NCBI GenBank assembly: GCA_000513555.1
Contig: ALYD01000008.1
Location: 44,895-108,894, forward strand
Direction of reading: 5' to 3'
Source: Lachnospiraceae bacterium JC7
Lineage (GTDB): Bacteria; Bacillota; Clostridia; Lachnospirales; Lachnospiraceae
DNA length: 64,000 nucleotides
Positions 25,385-35,100 of the stretch are shown piece after piece. Position 1 is the stretch's first letter; each line of letters opens with the position of its first letter. Below the pieces are notes generated by a model. That model worked only from the letters and a program-made list of their open reading frames with translations. It was not told the origin of the DNA and ran no database searches. Made by a program: the position numbers and the translations under genes.

Positions 25385-26629
25385 CTAAAGAATCCTGGTG
25401 ATGTCTTCTGCATACCGGGTTGAGGACAGATATATTTCGGAAAAAAGACCTCGGATTGCAGGAATCGAAGCAAAATCATTTATCGGAATTCTTCGATTAT
25501 TTGTGATCACTCTATTTTCCGTTTCATTGAGATGTGTTACAAGAAGTGAGATATTCATGGCTTTATGGCCGTATTCCGATATATCTTTTTTTATCGATGA
25601 AATAAATCCTTCTTCACTTTCATGGGCAGCATAGCGTATATGGCCCTGCCATTCATTAGGTTCGTTTGTCAGATCCTTATCTATACTTCCCAGTATTTCT
25701 TTATCACACTCACACGGAAGATACCCTGCACCATGCCTGGTCACATATGATCTCGTCACATACATGACCTCGTCGAGTTCCAATCCCATCCTTCTCAGGA
25801 AAGCACAGGGATTATGTATTCCTGTCCTTGATGCGGTAACATGAGGCGCATACTCCTCATTTTCACAGTCCAGAAGCAGCCCCTGTCCGGTTTCAAAAAT
25901 CAGGGTTTCAATATCTTCTAAAAGTACTTTCAGCGACTCTTCAGTCAGAAGCTTTATATATTTAAAATTTTCGATCATAGTTTCAGAGGCATTTAAAAGC
26001 ACATTTTCATCATGAAGAAGTTCAATATACTCAGAAGCCGATTCATTGATCAGACCGCTGAGCTCTTCAATCCTTTTCCATGTATGGGATCTTCTTATTT
26101 CCGACAGTCTCCGTAAGAGCCCCTCGGTATCCAGATCTCTTATCTCTCTGAGTGTCAGTCCATACCCTGCCCCGGTACGTATATCACATTCATTTATCCC
26201 CATGCCGCAGCTCCCGTGTCTTTCTTTTCCGCGGGAACTTTCCAGAGCCATGTTTATAAGTATGTCATCGGGAATGGTGATGCAGGTGTTCTCCATCGCA
26301 TAAACAGAAGGCACATAGCCAAAGGTTGCTTTGAAGTTTTCCGCCTCCTCTGAAAGCTTATAAAGATCCGGATAGAAGCTTTCTATCCAGAGGGTATCAG
26401 CATGACGCAAAGAGCCGGAGGACAGCTCGTGAAATACGAAGCGTTCCCCTCCGGCACTTATCATATCATGGGAAGTCACTCTGTTTTTAAGTTCGACAGT
26501 GTGCCCTGATTGCGCACCCCCATTATGTCGAACCACCAGAGCTTTGGAAGAATGAAGGGAAAGGTAGTCGACCGCCAGTCCCTTTCCCTCATCACCGAAA
26601 TTTTTTCCTACTACAGCTATTGTTTTCAT
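25385..26629 (-). CDS. Divergent adenylosuccinate-synthetase-like (PurA-fold) enzyme
   Basis: 414 residues. It keeps the PurA GTP/IMP machinery: FGDEGKG (residues 11-17, with the catalytic Asp at 13), NGGAQSGHTV (catalytic His at 43), a TGQGLLLD loop near 245, APHVTASRT, and VTRHGAGYLPCE. It lacks the conserved TTGRxRR aspartate-binding loop of true PurA; the matching region near residue 320 reads NEWQGHIRYA. The enzyme therefore probably activates a purine-like 6-oxo group with GTP but joins a different amine or acts on another nucleotide. Its ATG overlaps the VWA gene stop (ATGA), which argues for stoichiometric coupled expression. A housekeeping role in AMP synthesis is unlikely. Confidence 0.75.
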   Translation of the reverse strand: MKTIAVVGKNFGDEGKGLAVDYLSLHSSKALVVRHNGGAQSGHTVELKNRVTSHDMISAGGERFVFHELSSGSLRHADTLWIESFYPDLYKLSEEAENFKATFGYVPSVYAMENTCITIPDDILINMALESSRGKERHGSCGMGINECDIRTGAGYGLTLREIRDLDTEGLLRRLSEIRRSHTWKRIEELSGLINESASEYIELLHDENVLLNASETMIENFKYIKLLTEESLKVLLEDIETLIFETGQGLLLDCENEEYAPHVTASRTGIHNPCAFLRRMGLELDEVMYVTRSYVTRHGAGYLPCECDKEILGSIDKDLTNEPNEWQGHIRYAAHESEEGFISSIKKDISEYGHKAMNISLLVTHLNETENRVITNNRRIPINDFASIPAIRGLFSEIYLSSTRYAEDITRIL

Positions 26630-27504
26630 AATGTGATGGACTGTCCCACATCTGAAAGACTGAGCTGATTCAGTGCGTTGTAAATAAGCAGCCTGTTTGC
26701 ATTATCATAAGGCTCAAGAATATCTGTAAGTTTTTCTCCCTTTTGAAGACGTATAGCTCCGAAAATGATGTCAGGAATAACATTGACAGCACCATCTCCT
26801 ATCACGATCTTGCGTCCTGACAGGATGTCCCTGTTTCCTTCTCCGCCTATCATGATATGGATAACATGGAATTTCTTCTCTACTTCGGTCAAAAGACTCT
26901 CTACAGAAGCCTCCGGCACATCATCACCTATAACTCTCTTTATGGTCTCAGGAACTGTATCGGTCCTTATATCAGCACCGTCTCCGATGGTAAACAGAAA
27001 GCCCTTCTCTCCTCTTTTATTGATGGCATCGATATTCGTATGTCTGGAAAGGAACTCCCAGAGACAGGTAGGTACAACCTTGTTGTTTCCATGATTCTCA
27101 AAATAAATATCGAGAAGCTGCTCAGCTATACGGATATCTGATTCGAACTGAGTGACCTGAAGTGGTGACTCATCCTTAAAATCACCGTATGCCGCGCACA
27201 TAAGTGCCGGGTCTTCGATGGTGCTTGTGGAATAAAGCTTGGTAATGAGATCATTAAGAGCCTCTGTTGCGACCTTTACCGCAAGATAACCCATAGATGC
27301 AGTAACATCGAGTCCCACAACTATAGGTGTTGAGTGGGGATGATCCTGAGAATCGAAACACTCTCTGGTTCCTATAAACCTTGGATCTAATTTCGGATCA
27401 CAGCTTCTTTTTTTGAAGACTTCTTCCACATTCTGATCATTGGACAGCTTTCTGCTTGATTTAAGCTTTGACCAGTCACTTGCCGAATAACTACCATATC
27501 CCAT
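26626..27504 (-). CDS. VWA-domain protein
   Basis: 292 residues. A Rossmann-like von Willebrand A domain starts at IVVGLDVTASMG, whose D66-x-T68-x-S70 forms a metal-ion-dependent adhesion site. FTIGDGADI in the middle could supply a later metal-site Asp. The N-terminal 60 residues (MGYGSYSASDWSKLK...) are a basic extension with VFKKRSCDPKLDPRF. There is no signal or membrane helix, so it is cytoplasmic. Cytoplasmic VWA proteins often act as scaffolds for metal-dependent assembly with AAA or kinase partners. AGGAG lies ten bases upstream of ATG. It overlaps the AdSS-like gene by 4 bases and follows the kinase-like gene by 78. Confidence 0.82.
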   Translation of the reverse strand: MGYGSYSASDWSKLKSSRKLSNDQNVEEVFKKRSCDPKLDPRFIGTRECFDSQDHPHSTPIVVGLDVTASMGYLAVKVATEALNDLITKLYSTSTIEDPALMCAAYGDFKDESPLQVTQFESDIRIAEQLLDIYFENHGNNKVVPTCLWEFLSRHTNIDAINKRGEKGFLFTIGDGADIRTDTVPETIKRVIGDDVPEASVESLLTEVEKKFHVIHIMIGGEGNRDILSGRKIVIGDGAVNVIPDIIFGAIRLQKGEKLTDILEPYDNANRLLIYNALNQLSLSDVGQSITL

Positions 27505-27582
27505 AATCTATTATCTCCTATTCTTCGGGTACTCCGTCCCGTTTTTTATTTCCCGTTTCATGACATGTCCCATAGACTGATG

Positions 27583-28455
27583 TCAGACATCCATCTTTCT
27601 GAAATTGTGTCCTCCGAAACCCTTTTCTATGACCTCATCCCATTTTTCGAAGTCGGAATAAGCGTCCTTCGCCGGTTCCGAATTTAAAAACCGGTACATC
27701 TCTTCAGGTTCTTTTGTATTCTCAGCAAGAAGTATCGCTGTTTTTCTTAATGCTTTCAGATCGGCATTACTGCTTAAAGTTTTGACCCTTCTCCAGTCTC
27801 CAAACAGTATGCCTTCGTGGGTGAACGGATTAATCCATACTGAATCCGCCGATATATCCCCATGCTCAAGCTCAGAATACTCAAGAGCGCAGCATATATT
27901 CTCCATCCTTGATATCACCCATGCGATATGCACCGATTCCCATGGGGCAAAAAACTCTGCCGGATAGCAGTTGGGTCTCCTTTTGAAAACAAGCGCATGC
28001 CTGTTTTCAAGTAATCCTATTTCCATCTTAAGTTCGGGAAAAGATCTGTGAAGCTTGATATCCGCCGAAGGAAAAACGAGGCGTTTCAGTTTATTCAAAA
28101 ACGATATGGCCTCTGCTTCAGCATCAAAGACATATACAACAGATTCTCTGGCCAAATAGACTGAAAGCCCGTCTCTATCGTACTTTTTCATATACTCGAT
28201 ATTCAGCATCTGACCGTTCTTCATGGTATAGCTGTCACGTCCTGTATATGACCATAGACAATCGGTACTATAATCCACATCCTTTTTTTCAGCCTCTGCC
28301 TTATAGTACTGAAGAAGCATCTTGCGGAATTTCTCGTTGCCCTTGAAATCATCATCGGAAAAGAAAGATTTTGAACCACAGAAAGGACATGTAAGTCCGA
28401 CTGAACCGTCGAAGTTCATCTGTCCCCCACAGTTTTTACATTTATATGCGATCAC
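27583..28455 (-). CDS. Zinc-ribbon protein with a protein-kinase-like domain
   Basis: 290 residues. A zinc ribbon begins the protein (C6-x2-C9 ... C23-x2-C26). The remainder resembles a minimal kinase C-lobe: LEHGDISADSVWINP (H198-G199-D200, in place of HRDxKxxN) followed by GILFGDWRRV (D220 for the DFG Asp); LVFKRR with K158 could be the ATP-binding Lys. The Asn of the catalytic loop is displaced, so it may be a pseudokinase. The start is GTG 28455 with GAGGGG eight bases upstream. It is the first gene of the operon, directly behind a good promoter. Kinase plus VWA pairings are known from TerY-type stress systems, but no Ter proteins occur here. Confidence 0.65.
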   Translation of the reverse strand: MIAYKCKNCGGQMNFDGSVGLTCPFCGSKSFFSDDDFKGNEKFRKMLLQYYKAEAEKKDVDYSTDCLWSYTGRDSYTMKNGQMLNIEYMKKYDRDGLSVYLARESVVYVFDAEAEAISFLNKLKRLVFPSADIKLHRSFPELKMEIGLLENRHALVFKRRPNCYPAEFFAPWESVHIAWVISRMENICCALEYSELEHGDISADSVWINPFTHEGILFGDWRRVKTLSSNADLKALRKTAILLAENTKEPEEMYRFLNSEPAKDAYSDFEKWDEVIEKGFGGHNFRKMDV

Positions 28456-28495
28456 CCTTTATACCCCTCATAGTTTATACGCAAATCTAATCCGA

Positions 28496-28524
28496 ATATT
28501 ACCTGAAATGATCCCTGCTTTCAA
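28496..28524 (-). promoter_or_regulatory. Sigma-A promoter of the VWA/AdSS-like operon
   Basis: On the minus strand TTGAAA (28519-28524), exactly 17 bases, TAATAT (28496-28501). It lies directly after the stop of the upstream sensor kinase gene and 41 bases before the GTG start, so the operon can be expressed independently. Confidence 0.6.
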
Positions 28525-28528
28525 TAAA

Positions 28529-31500
28529 TCATTTCTTATAAAAATCTTTCATATCTGTTTCCCAGATAAGCTCCTCCAGAGTCTGATACAGATGCTCCGG
28601 TTCCACAGGTTTGGATAAATGAGCATTCATGCCGACCTGCAGAGAGCGCTGTACATCCTCGTCGAAGGCATTGGCAGTCAGGGCAATGATAGGAATGAGC
28701 TTTGCATCCGGTCTGTCCAGAGCTCTTATGGCTTCGGTTGCTTCGAGTCCATCCATTTCCGGCATGCGCACATCCATAAGTATCGCATCATAGTACCCCA
28801 CAGGGCTCTTCTCAAACATGGAGAGAAGTATTTTTCCGTTTTCAGCATGATCTATCTCTGCTTCACGTGAAATGATTATCTGCTTCATGATCTCAGCATT
28901 GATAACAACATCTTCTGCCATGAGAATATGTCTTCCCTTCAGGTCAGCACACTTCTTGGGTTCCACATGATTTGCGGATGACCCATGATGCTGACAGTTG
29001 GTCAGAGTTATGACAACCACAAATTCAGTACCGACACCCTTTTCCGATTCCACAGAGATCGTACCGTTCATAAGCTCAACTATATTTTTGGTTATGGCCA
29101 TTCCGAGGCCGGTGCTGCCATACTTGTTGCTCCTTTCGCTGTCCTCCTGGGCAAAGGCGTCAAATACTTTTGGTATGAATGCCTTATCCATACCTATTCC
29201 GGTATCCTTAACTCTGAATTTCATGGTGGTATGATCTCTGAATACGGCTGTTCGTTCCACTATAAGGGTCACATCGCCGGGGGCCTCTGTGAACTTTATG
29301 GCATTGGACAGGATATTTATGAGGACCTGCTTCAGCTTCATATCATCACCGATATAGCAGTCACTTACCCCGCCCACTACTTTACACTCATAATGCAGTC
29401 CCTTTTCACTGCACTGGGACATGACCATTGTGTTGATCTGCTCCAGCATGTCACTGAAAGAAAACTCCTCTTTACGCAGTATGAGACGACCGGCCTCTAT
29501 ACGGCTCATATCGAGGATATCATTGATCAGTCCGAGAAGATGCCGTGCGCTTCCGCCGATCTTTTCCAGATATTCTCTGGTTTCCTCCGGAAGGGATTCG
29601 TTTCTGAGTGCCAGACTGTCGAGACCGATTATTGCATTCATGGGTGTACGGATCTCGTGGCTCATGCTGGACAGAAATGCGGTCTTTGCCTTATTTGCTT
29701 CCTCAGCCGCCGCAAGAGCCTCACCCAGAGCCTGATTCTTGGCCATGGATTCACGCATCTCTGTATCAATTACAGTGAGCCCGAGACCAACCGCATGGAC
29801 TATGTGATCATCACGGTTCTCGACATGACGGACACCTGCCATTCGTATCATTTCGTAATATTCCCTGCCGTCACGCTGGGCCAGATACCGGTATACTATT
29901 ATCAGGTCTTTCGCCAGAGCCTCACGTACATGACCGGGATCGATGAACTTCAGGAAGCCTTCCCTGTAGCTTTCCGCCACTGAGTGCTCAGCATACCAGG
30001 AAAAACGCTCATAATACGGAAAATGAATCCCTTCCGGCGTCTGCTCATGGTCCGTTGGATCCGCTCTGTAGCATACCGCATCATTCTTATCGAGATCCAC
30101 ATGATAAACGCAGCGATAGTCCGAAGCCAGAGCAGTGATCATCCTGTCCTGCTGTTCACGGCGCTTTTGCTGTTCCAGCAGCTCTTCCTGCAGGGCGATG
30201 CGGTCTTCCAGTTCCTGCTGCTTGGTCCTCTGGGTCTCCGCGAGAACAGCATTGGCCCTCTCCAGCTCTTTTCTGGCCGTTTCCTTATTCTGTATCTCAC
30301 GCTTCGATCTGTTTTTATCCCGCACAAGAAAAATGATCATAACAGCCGCAACAAAAAGAGCGATGCTCACGAAGATCGCCATGTTGTCACGAAGCACATC
30401 CACGATATCGTAGGAGGAAAGTCCCTCTGTATAGCGATAGGAAATATTCTGGGCATAATCGTTTCCCAGAATATTTATACCTCTGTTAAGCAGCTTCAGC
30501 AGTCCCTCATTTCCTATCTTCACTCCGAAGCAGCGGTCATCGTTATAGCTGGACTGTCTGATGGAAAGATTTTCATACTTCCTGTTTTTAAGTATGTCAT
30601 TGACACGAAGACCGTTCAGTGTTGTGCATCCCACTTCACCGGAAATAACTGCCGCAAGGCTTTCGTCTATAGACGGATAAAAAACTATCGCGGCATCGGG
30701 ATAATTCGTCTTCACATAGTAGTACTGCATGCGGTTGTTTTCATTTATGGCAAATTTATCCGTTGTAGTTTCTCCGAATTCGCCCTTGTAGATTATGGCT
30801 GTCGGTGACGAGGCAACAGCATTGGACTGATATATACCGTTCTCCTCAGAGTAATACAGTCCTCCGCCTACTGGGAATGCCACATCTATGGCTCCTGAGC
30901 TGATATCCTTTATCAACTCATCATAGCTTTTGTATCCGGTAAAGCTGACACTTATATCCGGTATCCCCAAAGCACCCAGAATAGACGGAACCATATCCTT
31001 GATCACACCGGTCACATTACCGGATGCATCAGTATCACTGTAGGGAAGATAGTTTTCCAGATAGCCGACACGAAGGGATGTGTGGTTGTTCATCCACTCA
31101 TGCTCCGCCTGAGAAAAAGCTCTGGCTGTAACACTGATGGAATAATACTTTGCACTCAGGGAATTCAGGAAATTGGGCTCTTCCGCCGCAAGCATCATCT
31201 GTGCGGAATTGAGCTCCGATAAGAGATCCGGACGGTCAATGTTTACACAGAGATAATATTCCGAAGAACCGAAAGCCGTCAGAACCTCTGCATGTTCCCT
31301 TCCATGGGCGCCGTCACTCTCAGCTGCAAGTATATCCACTTCATGGGAATCAAAGGCGCTGAAAAGCATGGTGTGATCCGAATAGGTCACAACTTCAGCT
31401 TCAACATGATGGTCAGAAAGATACTTTTCCAGGACACTTACCATGGCACTGTCCAGAACCCCTATCCTGCAGCCCTTCATAGTGGCGGGATCTGCGGTTA

Positions 31501-31909
31501 TTCCATCGTCCGTATCATGTTTAACAAGATAGTATGACTCATTTCCCATGATGTTTTCAGGATAACCGATAAGAGAAGCCCGTTCCTCTCTCCAGGCTAG
31601 ACCTGCCAGAAGATCGATATCTCCATCCAGAAGCATCTGATACAGCTCTCCGAAACCGCCATAAACGTATTCATATTTCCAGCCGGTATACTCTGACAGC
31701 TTATGATAATACTCATAAGCATAGCCGGTCTTTACAGCACCTTCCTCGGCCCCCTCCTGAAACACTTCATTTTCATAATAACCGACCCTGACAGTCTTAC
31801 TTTCTATTTCATCTCCATAGGCCGGAACGGAACACAAAATGAACAGAAAAAACAATCCAAACAATATCTCACAGCATATTTTCCGTGTATAAATGTTTTT
31901 ATTTGTCAT
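28529..31909 (-). CDS. Hybrid sensor histidine kinase with two solute-binding domains (BvgS-like)
   Basis: 1126 residues. A signal/anchor helix (about 10-30) is followed by two periplasmic-binding-protein type 3 domains (about 40-265, starting VRVGYYENEVF, and 275-500, starting LRVGYLENYLPYSD), a membrane helix near 515-535 and a Gln/Glu-rich coiled coil. A PAS-like region precedes HisKA with SSMSHEIRTPMNAIIGL, a HATPase domain with VLINILSNAIKF and DTGIGM, and a C-terminal receiver with ILMDVRMPEMDG. Such kinases sense small solutes outside the cell and phosphorylate their own receiver. I chose ATG 31909 (GGAGG six bases upstream) over 31939. No output regulator is adjacent, so its partner lies elsewhere. 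Confidence 0.92.
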   Translation of the reverse strand: MTNKNIYTRKICCEILFGLFFLFILCSVPAYGDEIESKTVRVGYYENEVFQEGAEEGAVKTGYAYEYYHKLSEYTGWKYEYVYGGFGELYQMLLDGDIDLLAGLAWREERASLIGYPENIMGNESYYLVKHDTDDGITADPATMKGCRIGVLDSAMVSVLEKYLSDHHVEAEVVTYSDHTMLFSAFDSHEVDILAAESDGAHGREHAEVLTAFGSSEYYLCVNIDRPDLLSELNSAQMMLAAEEPNFLNSLSAKYYSISVTARAFSQAEHEWMNNHTSLRVGYLENYLPYSDTDASGNVTGVIKDMVPSILGALGIPDISVSFTGYKSYDELIKDISSGAIDVAFPVGGGLYYSEENGIYQSNAVASSPTAIIYKGEFGETTTDKFAINENNRMQYYYVKTNYPDAAIVFYPSIDESLAAVISGEVGCTTLNGLRVNDILKNRKYENLSIRQSSYNDDRCFGVKIGNEGLLKLLNRGINILGNDYAQNISYRYTEGLSSYDIVDVLRDNMAIFVSIALFVAAVMIIFLVRDKNRSKREIQNKETARKELERANAVLAETQRTKQQELEDRIALQEELLEQQKRREQQDRMITALASDYRCVYHVDLDKNDAVCYRADPTDHEQTPEGIHFPYYERFSWYAEHSVAESYREGFLKFIDPGHVREALAKDLIIVYRYLAQRDGREYYEMIRMAGVRHVENRDDHIVHAVGLGLTVIDTEMRESMAKNQALGEALAAAEEANKAKTAFLSSMSHEIRTPMNAIIGLDSLALRNESLPEETREYLEKIGGSARHLLGLINDILDMSRIEAGRLILRKEEFSFSDMLEQINTMVMSQCSEKGLHYECKVVGGVSDCYIGDDMKLKQVLINILSNAIKFTEAPGDVTLIVERTAVFRDHTTMKFRVKDTGIGMDKAFIPKVFDAFAQEDSERSNKYGSTGLGMAITKNIVELMNGTISVESEKGVGTEFVVVITLTNCQHHGSSANHVEPKKCADLKGRHILMAEDVVINAEIMKQIIISREAEIDHAENGKILLSMFEKSPVGYYDAILMDVRMPEMDGLEATEAIRALDRPDAKLIPIIALTANAFDEDVQRSLQVGMNAHLSKPVEPEHLYQTLEELIWETDMKDFYKK

Positions 31910-31919
31910 AGTGTTCCTC

Positions 31920-32030
31920 CGGGGCATCGTTGAAGGCAAACATTCTGAAGATGTCTTATATACACTTAAGAAAGTCAGCGGACAGGATCTGGGTAAAAAA
32001 GTAACTACAGACGCAGAAAGTATCTTGTAA
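31920..32030 (+). pseudogene. 3' end of a decayed gene (C-terminal remnant of unknown protein)
   Basis: An open plus-strand frame with a protein-like composition (RGIVEGKHSEDVLYTLKKVS..., ending DAESIL) stops at TAA 32028-32030, and a plus-strand terminator follows 6 bases later. It has no start codon or ribosome binding site, and upstream the frame runs into the 5' region of the sensor kinase on the other strand. A C-terminal coding tail plus its terminator, with the rest of the gene missing, suggests deletion or rearrangement at about 31910-31920. I do not recognise the family. Confidence 0.4.
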
Positions 32031-32035
32031 TGATC

Positions 32036-32076
32036 AAGAGGCCGGGGATCGATTCCTCAGCCTCTTTTTCTTTTCC
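32036..32076 (+). terminator. Terminator belonging to the gene remnant
   Basis: AAGAGGC...GCCTCTT with inner GGG/TTCC pairing is followed by TTTTTCTTTTCC on the plus strand. The minus side has no T-run, so its natural direction is plus, although no intact plus gene precedes it. It may also help end the DUF5107 transcript. Confidence 0.65.
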
Positions 32077-32109
32077 TTATTTTCAATTATACAGGCAGGA
32101 CCATTTATA

Positions 32110-35100
32110 TCAAAGTTCTTTCTCGGCTATCTGCAGGTATCGTATAGCATTCCAATGGGTCGGTTCCAGCTCTATAGCCTTTCTGAATTCCTCAGCCGCT
32201 TCATAAGCGTCACCATAACCCAGCTTTCCGAGTCCTATCAGATAGTGGCAATGTGCCCTGTTTCTCTTTGTCCAGTCCTCATCAAAGATCTGGAAGTCGG
32301 GAAGGGACACTGCAAAATATCCTATCCTCACCTCGTCTCTCATATGGCGTTCACCATAATCGATCAGTTTATTGAAATGTGCCTTTCCGGCAACTTCTTT
32401 CCCCAGCTTCTCAAGTGCAAGACCCTCAAAATAGATCATGTCCGCAGGTTGATCGTTATAGTACATCATGCCGGCAGGCTCGTCGGTACCGATGGTAGCC
32501 TCTGTAAAATGACCCCGGGCGTCACCCTCACCTGAATGTTCTTCACAGATTCCGATATAGTAGTTAATATTGTTGTCCTTTGTGCCTTCAAGTTTGCCTT
32601 CTCCGAGATTTTCGGGATATACCAATGCCTCCTCCAGAAGAGCCTTCGCCTCAGGCCAGTGTCCCTTCTTCATTTCCTTCAGGGCCATACCGGTCAATGC
32701 ATATACATACTGGGTCGTGATCTTTCCTTCTCCGCCTTCCCAAGGATGGAAACGGTTTTCTCTGATAAACGAGATCGCCTTTTCGAAATCACCCAGCAGA
32801 TTCAGTAATGTGACATACTCCACCTTCAGATCATCCCTCTGAGAAAAAACTTCCGGATTCTCTTCATATAATTTGAGCCTGTCCCCATGAGAAACATTAA
32901 GCTTCTTCAAAAGCTGATCATGTTCAAGGAAAATCCTCGGATCCTTGGGCGCCAGTGCATAGGCCTTTTCCATAGCCGCCTTGGATCTTTCAACATCATT
33001 TCTCTTGTTAAAGTACGCAATGGAAAGATTTCGCCAGATGGTTGCAAACTCAGGACGTCTTTCAGAAGCATTTTCCCATGCCTCGATGGCCTTGTCGTAT
33101 ACTGTCTTGTCATAGTAAAGATCACCGAGATAATACCAGGCGTTGCCATCCTCTGGATCATACCTGAGGGCATCATTCAGCACCAGAATATCCTCAAGCT
33201 TATTCGGGAATACATAGTCTGTAGATGCTTCTGCCGCCTTTTTATAAAGAGCCTTTGCCTCCTCTTCTTTTCCCTCGCATGATGCGATATAGGCTTTCTC
33301 ATACTCAAGCATTGCCCATTTCTCTGTACAGAGTCCGAGAACATCCGAAGCCTCCTTATAAGCTCCGAACTCCACGTAATCCCTGGCTACAGTAAGGAAG
33401 TTTTCATGATAGTTTCTTGCGATCCTTATAAGCTCCCTGCGTTTTTCATCGGAAAGCTCCTTCCTAGATGCAGCATCCATAGCAGAATCTGTTTCATACA
33501 GATAAGACTCTTCCATACGTGTGACATAATCAAAAGGATCTATCCTGAGATTTTCCTTTACTACAGCAAGTGCCTCATCTCTCATACCAAGCTTTCTCAT
33601 GAGATACAGCCTGAGTCCGCATGCTTTTACATTATGGGCATTTTTTACCAGAGCTTTTTCAGAAAGCTTAAGAGCATCCGTAAAATGGCCTCGTTTCGCC
33701 TCAATTGCAGCAAGATAATAAAAACTCATTTCCTGCTGTTCTGCAGACCAGCTCGCTTTATAGAAGGCTTCAAATGCTTCATCATCACGATTCTGATAAA
33801 GAAGTACAAGTCCCAGATCATAATATGCCTCAGAGTCATAAGGATTTGGATTTTTCCATGTAAGTCTTCTTATAGCTCTTCGGAAATGTTCCTCCGCCTC
33901 TTTAAATAATCCGCGGCGCATCAGTAAAGAACCAAAGGCATTATTTATGCGAATGTCTCCCGGGTCTCGCTTCAGTCCCTCAAGATAATAATCATCCGGG
34001 CGGAAGGTCGCATGACGGTACTGTTCGATATGCAATCCCGTAAGGTACAGTTCCTCATTTGTCATGATCTCAGATGGGGCCTTGGCCGCTTCCGCAGGAT
34101 GAGGAAGCTCGGGTATCTCCTTCTTCAAAGGGGAATAATGCACCAGTTCACGCCCTTCTGCAAAGACTGCGAAACACAGCTTCGTTTCGTCGGAAACATT
34201 ATGCCTGATAGTCTTACTGTATGTGGAGACCGGACTGAGATGTGCAGTTTCTTCCGAAAGTACTTCCCCGTCATAGGTAAGAAGGAACCTTGCATCCGGA
34301 TAATCAGCTGTTCCATAGGCGATGAGACTGATCTCTCCATCTTTAAGTTCCATATTTACAGCCGCTTCTTTTGTGGCATTCTTGATTTGACCGACTGCTT
34401 TATACGGCATAAAATACTGTGTAAAGGTCTTTTCCTCCATGGGCTTAAGCCATGAGAAATCAGGCTGGTTGTCTGTGAAGACACCGCACATTAGCTCTAT
34501 ATACGGACCGTCTTCATCAGTCAGGTTTCTGTCCCATGCTCTTCCGAAATCTCCGCATCCCCATGTCCACTGTTTTTTGCCCGGAGACACATGGTGATCC
34601 GCCACGTGAAGAAGACCTGCACCCACCTTATAATCATACCCACCGACGAAATCGAAATCAGACTTTTCAGCCATATAGGAAGTCGGAACAGGAATATTCT
34701 TATAGCGTGAAATATCAACACCCGCACTGTAGTCATGCTTGTAATAGACTCCCGTTGCTATAGGGAAACGGGAAACATCTCGCTTTCCGTGATCCATGAC
34801 TGCATGAACATCCGGCGGAAATACGGATTGTGTATGGTCATTTACGGGAACCGCAGGATTTGCCCACCAGAGGAAGGTCTGGGGTGTAGAGGTACGATTA
34901 TAAAGCTGTCCTTTTATCTCGAGATACGCTTTTCCTGGATATAATGTAAAACTTGCCTCGCCGCGGGTTCCGTACATCTGATCCATATCAGAGATACGGC
35001 AGGTCTTGGATCCGTCCGGGTTTTCGACCAGAATATGATCCACAGGCATAAATGTGGTCGGTCTGTGGTGCTGAGGCCAGTTAAACTCTATACCTCCGCT

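Noticed and set aside
25385..26629. Calling the PurA-like gene the housekeeping purA
   Set aside because: The aspartate loop is missing and the gene overlaps a VWA gene in a dedicated operon.
24518..28455. Naming the operon a tellurite-resistance (Ter) or known defence system
   Set aside because: No TerD, TerC, TerB or recognised nuclease or effector is present; only the VWA-kinase pairing is similar.
28985..30808. Two long plus-strand frames (about 330 and 275 codons) opposite the hybrid kinase gene
   Set aside because: They are antisense shadows of conserved kinase, ATPase and coiled-coil codons; no ribosome binding site or family resemblance.
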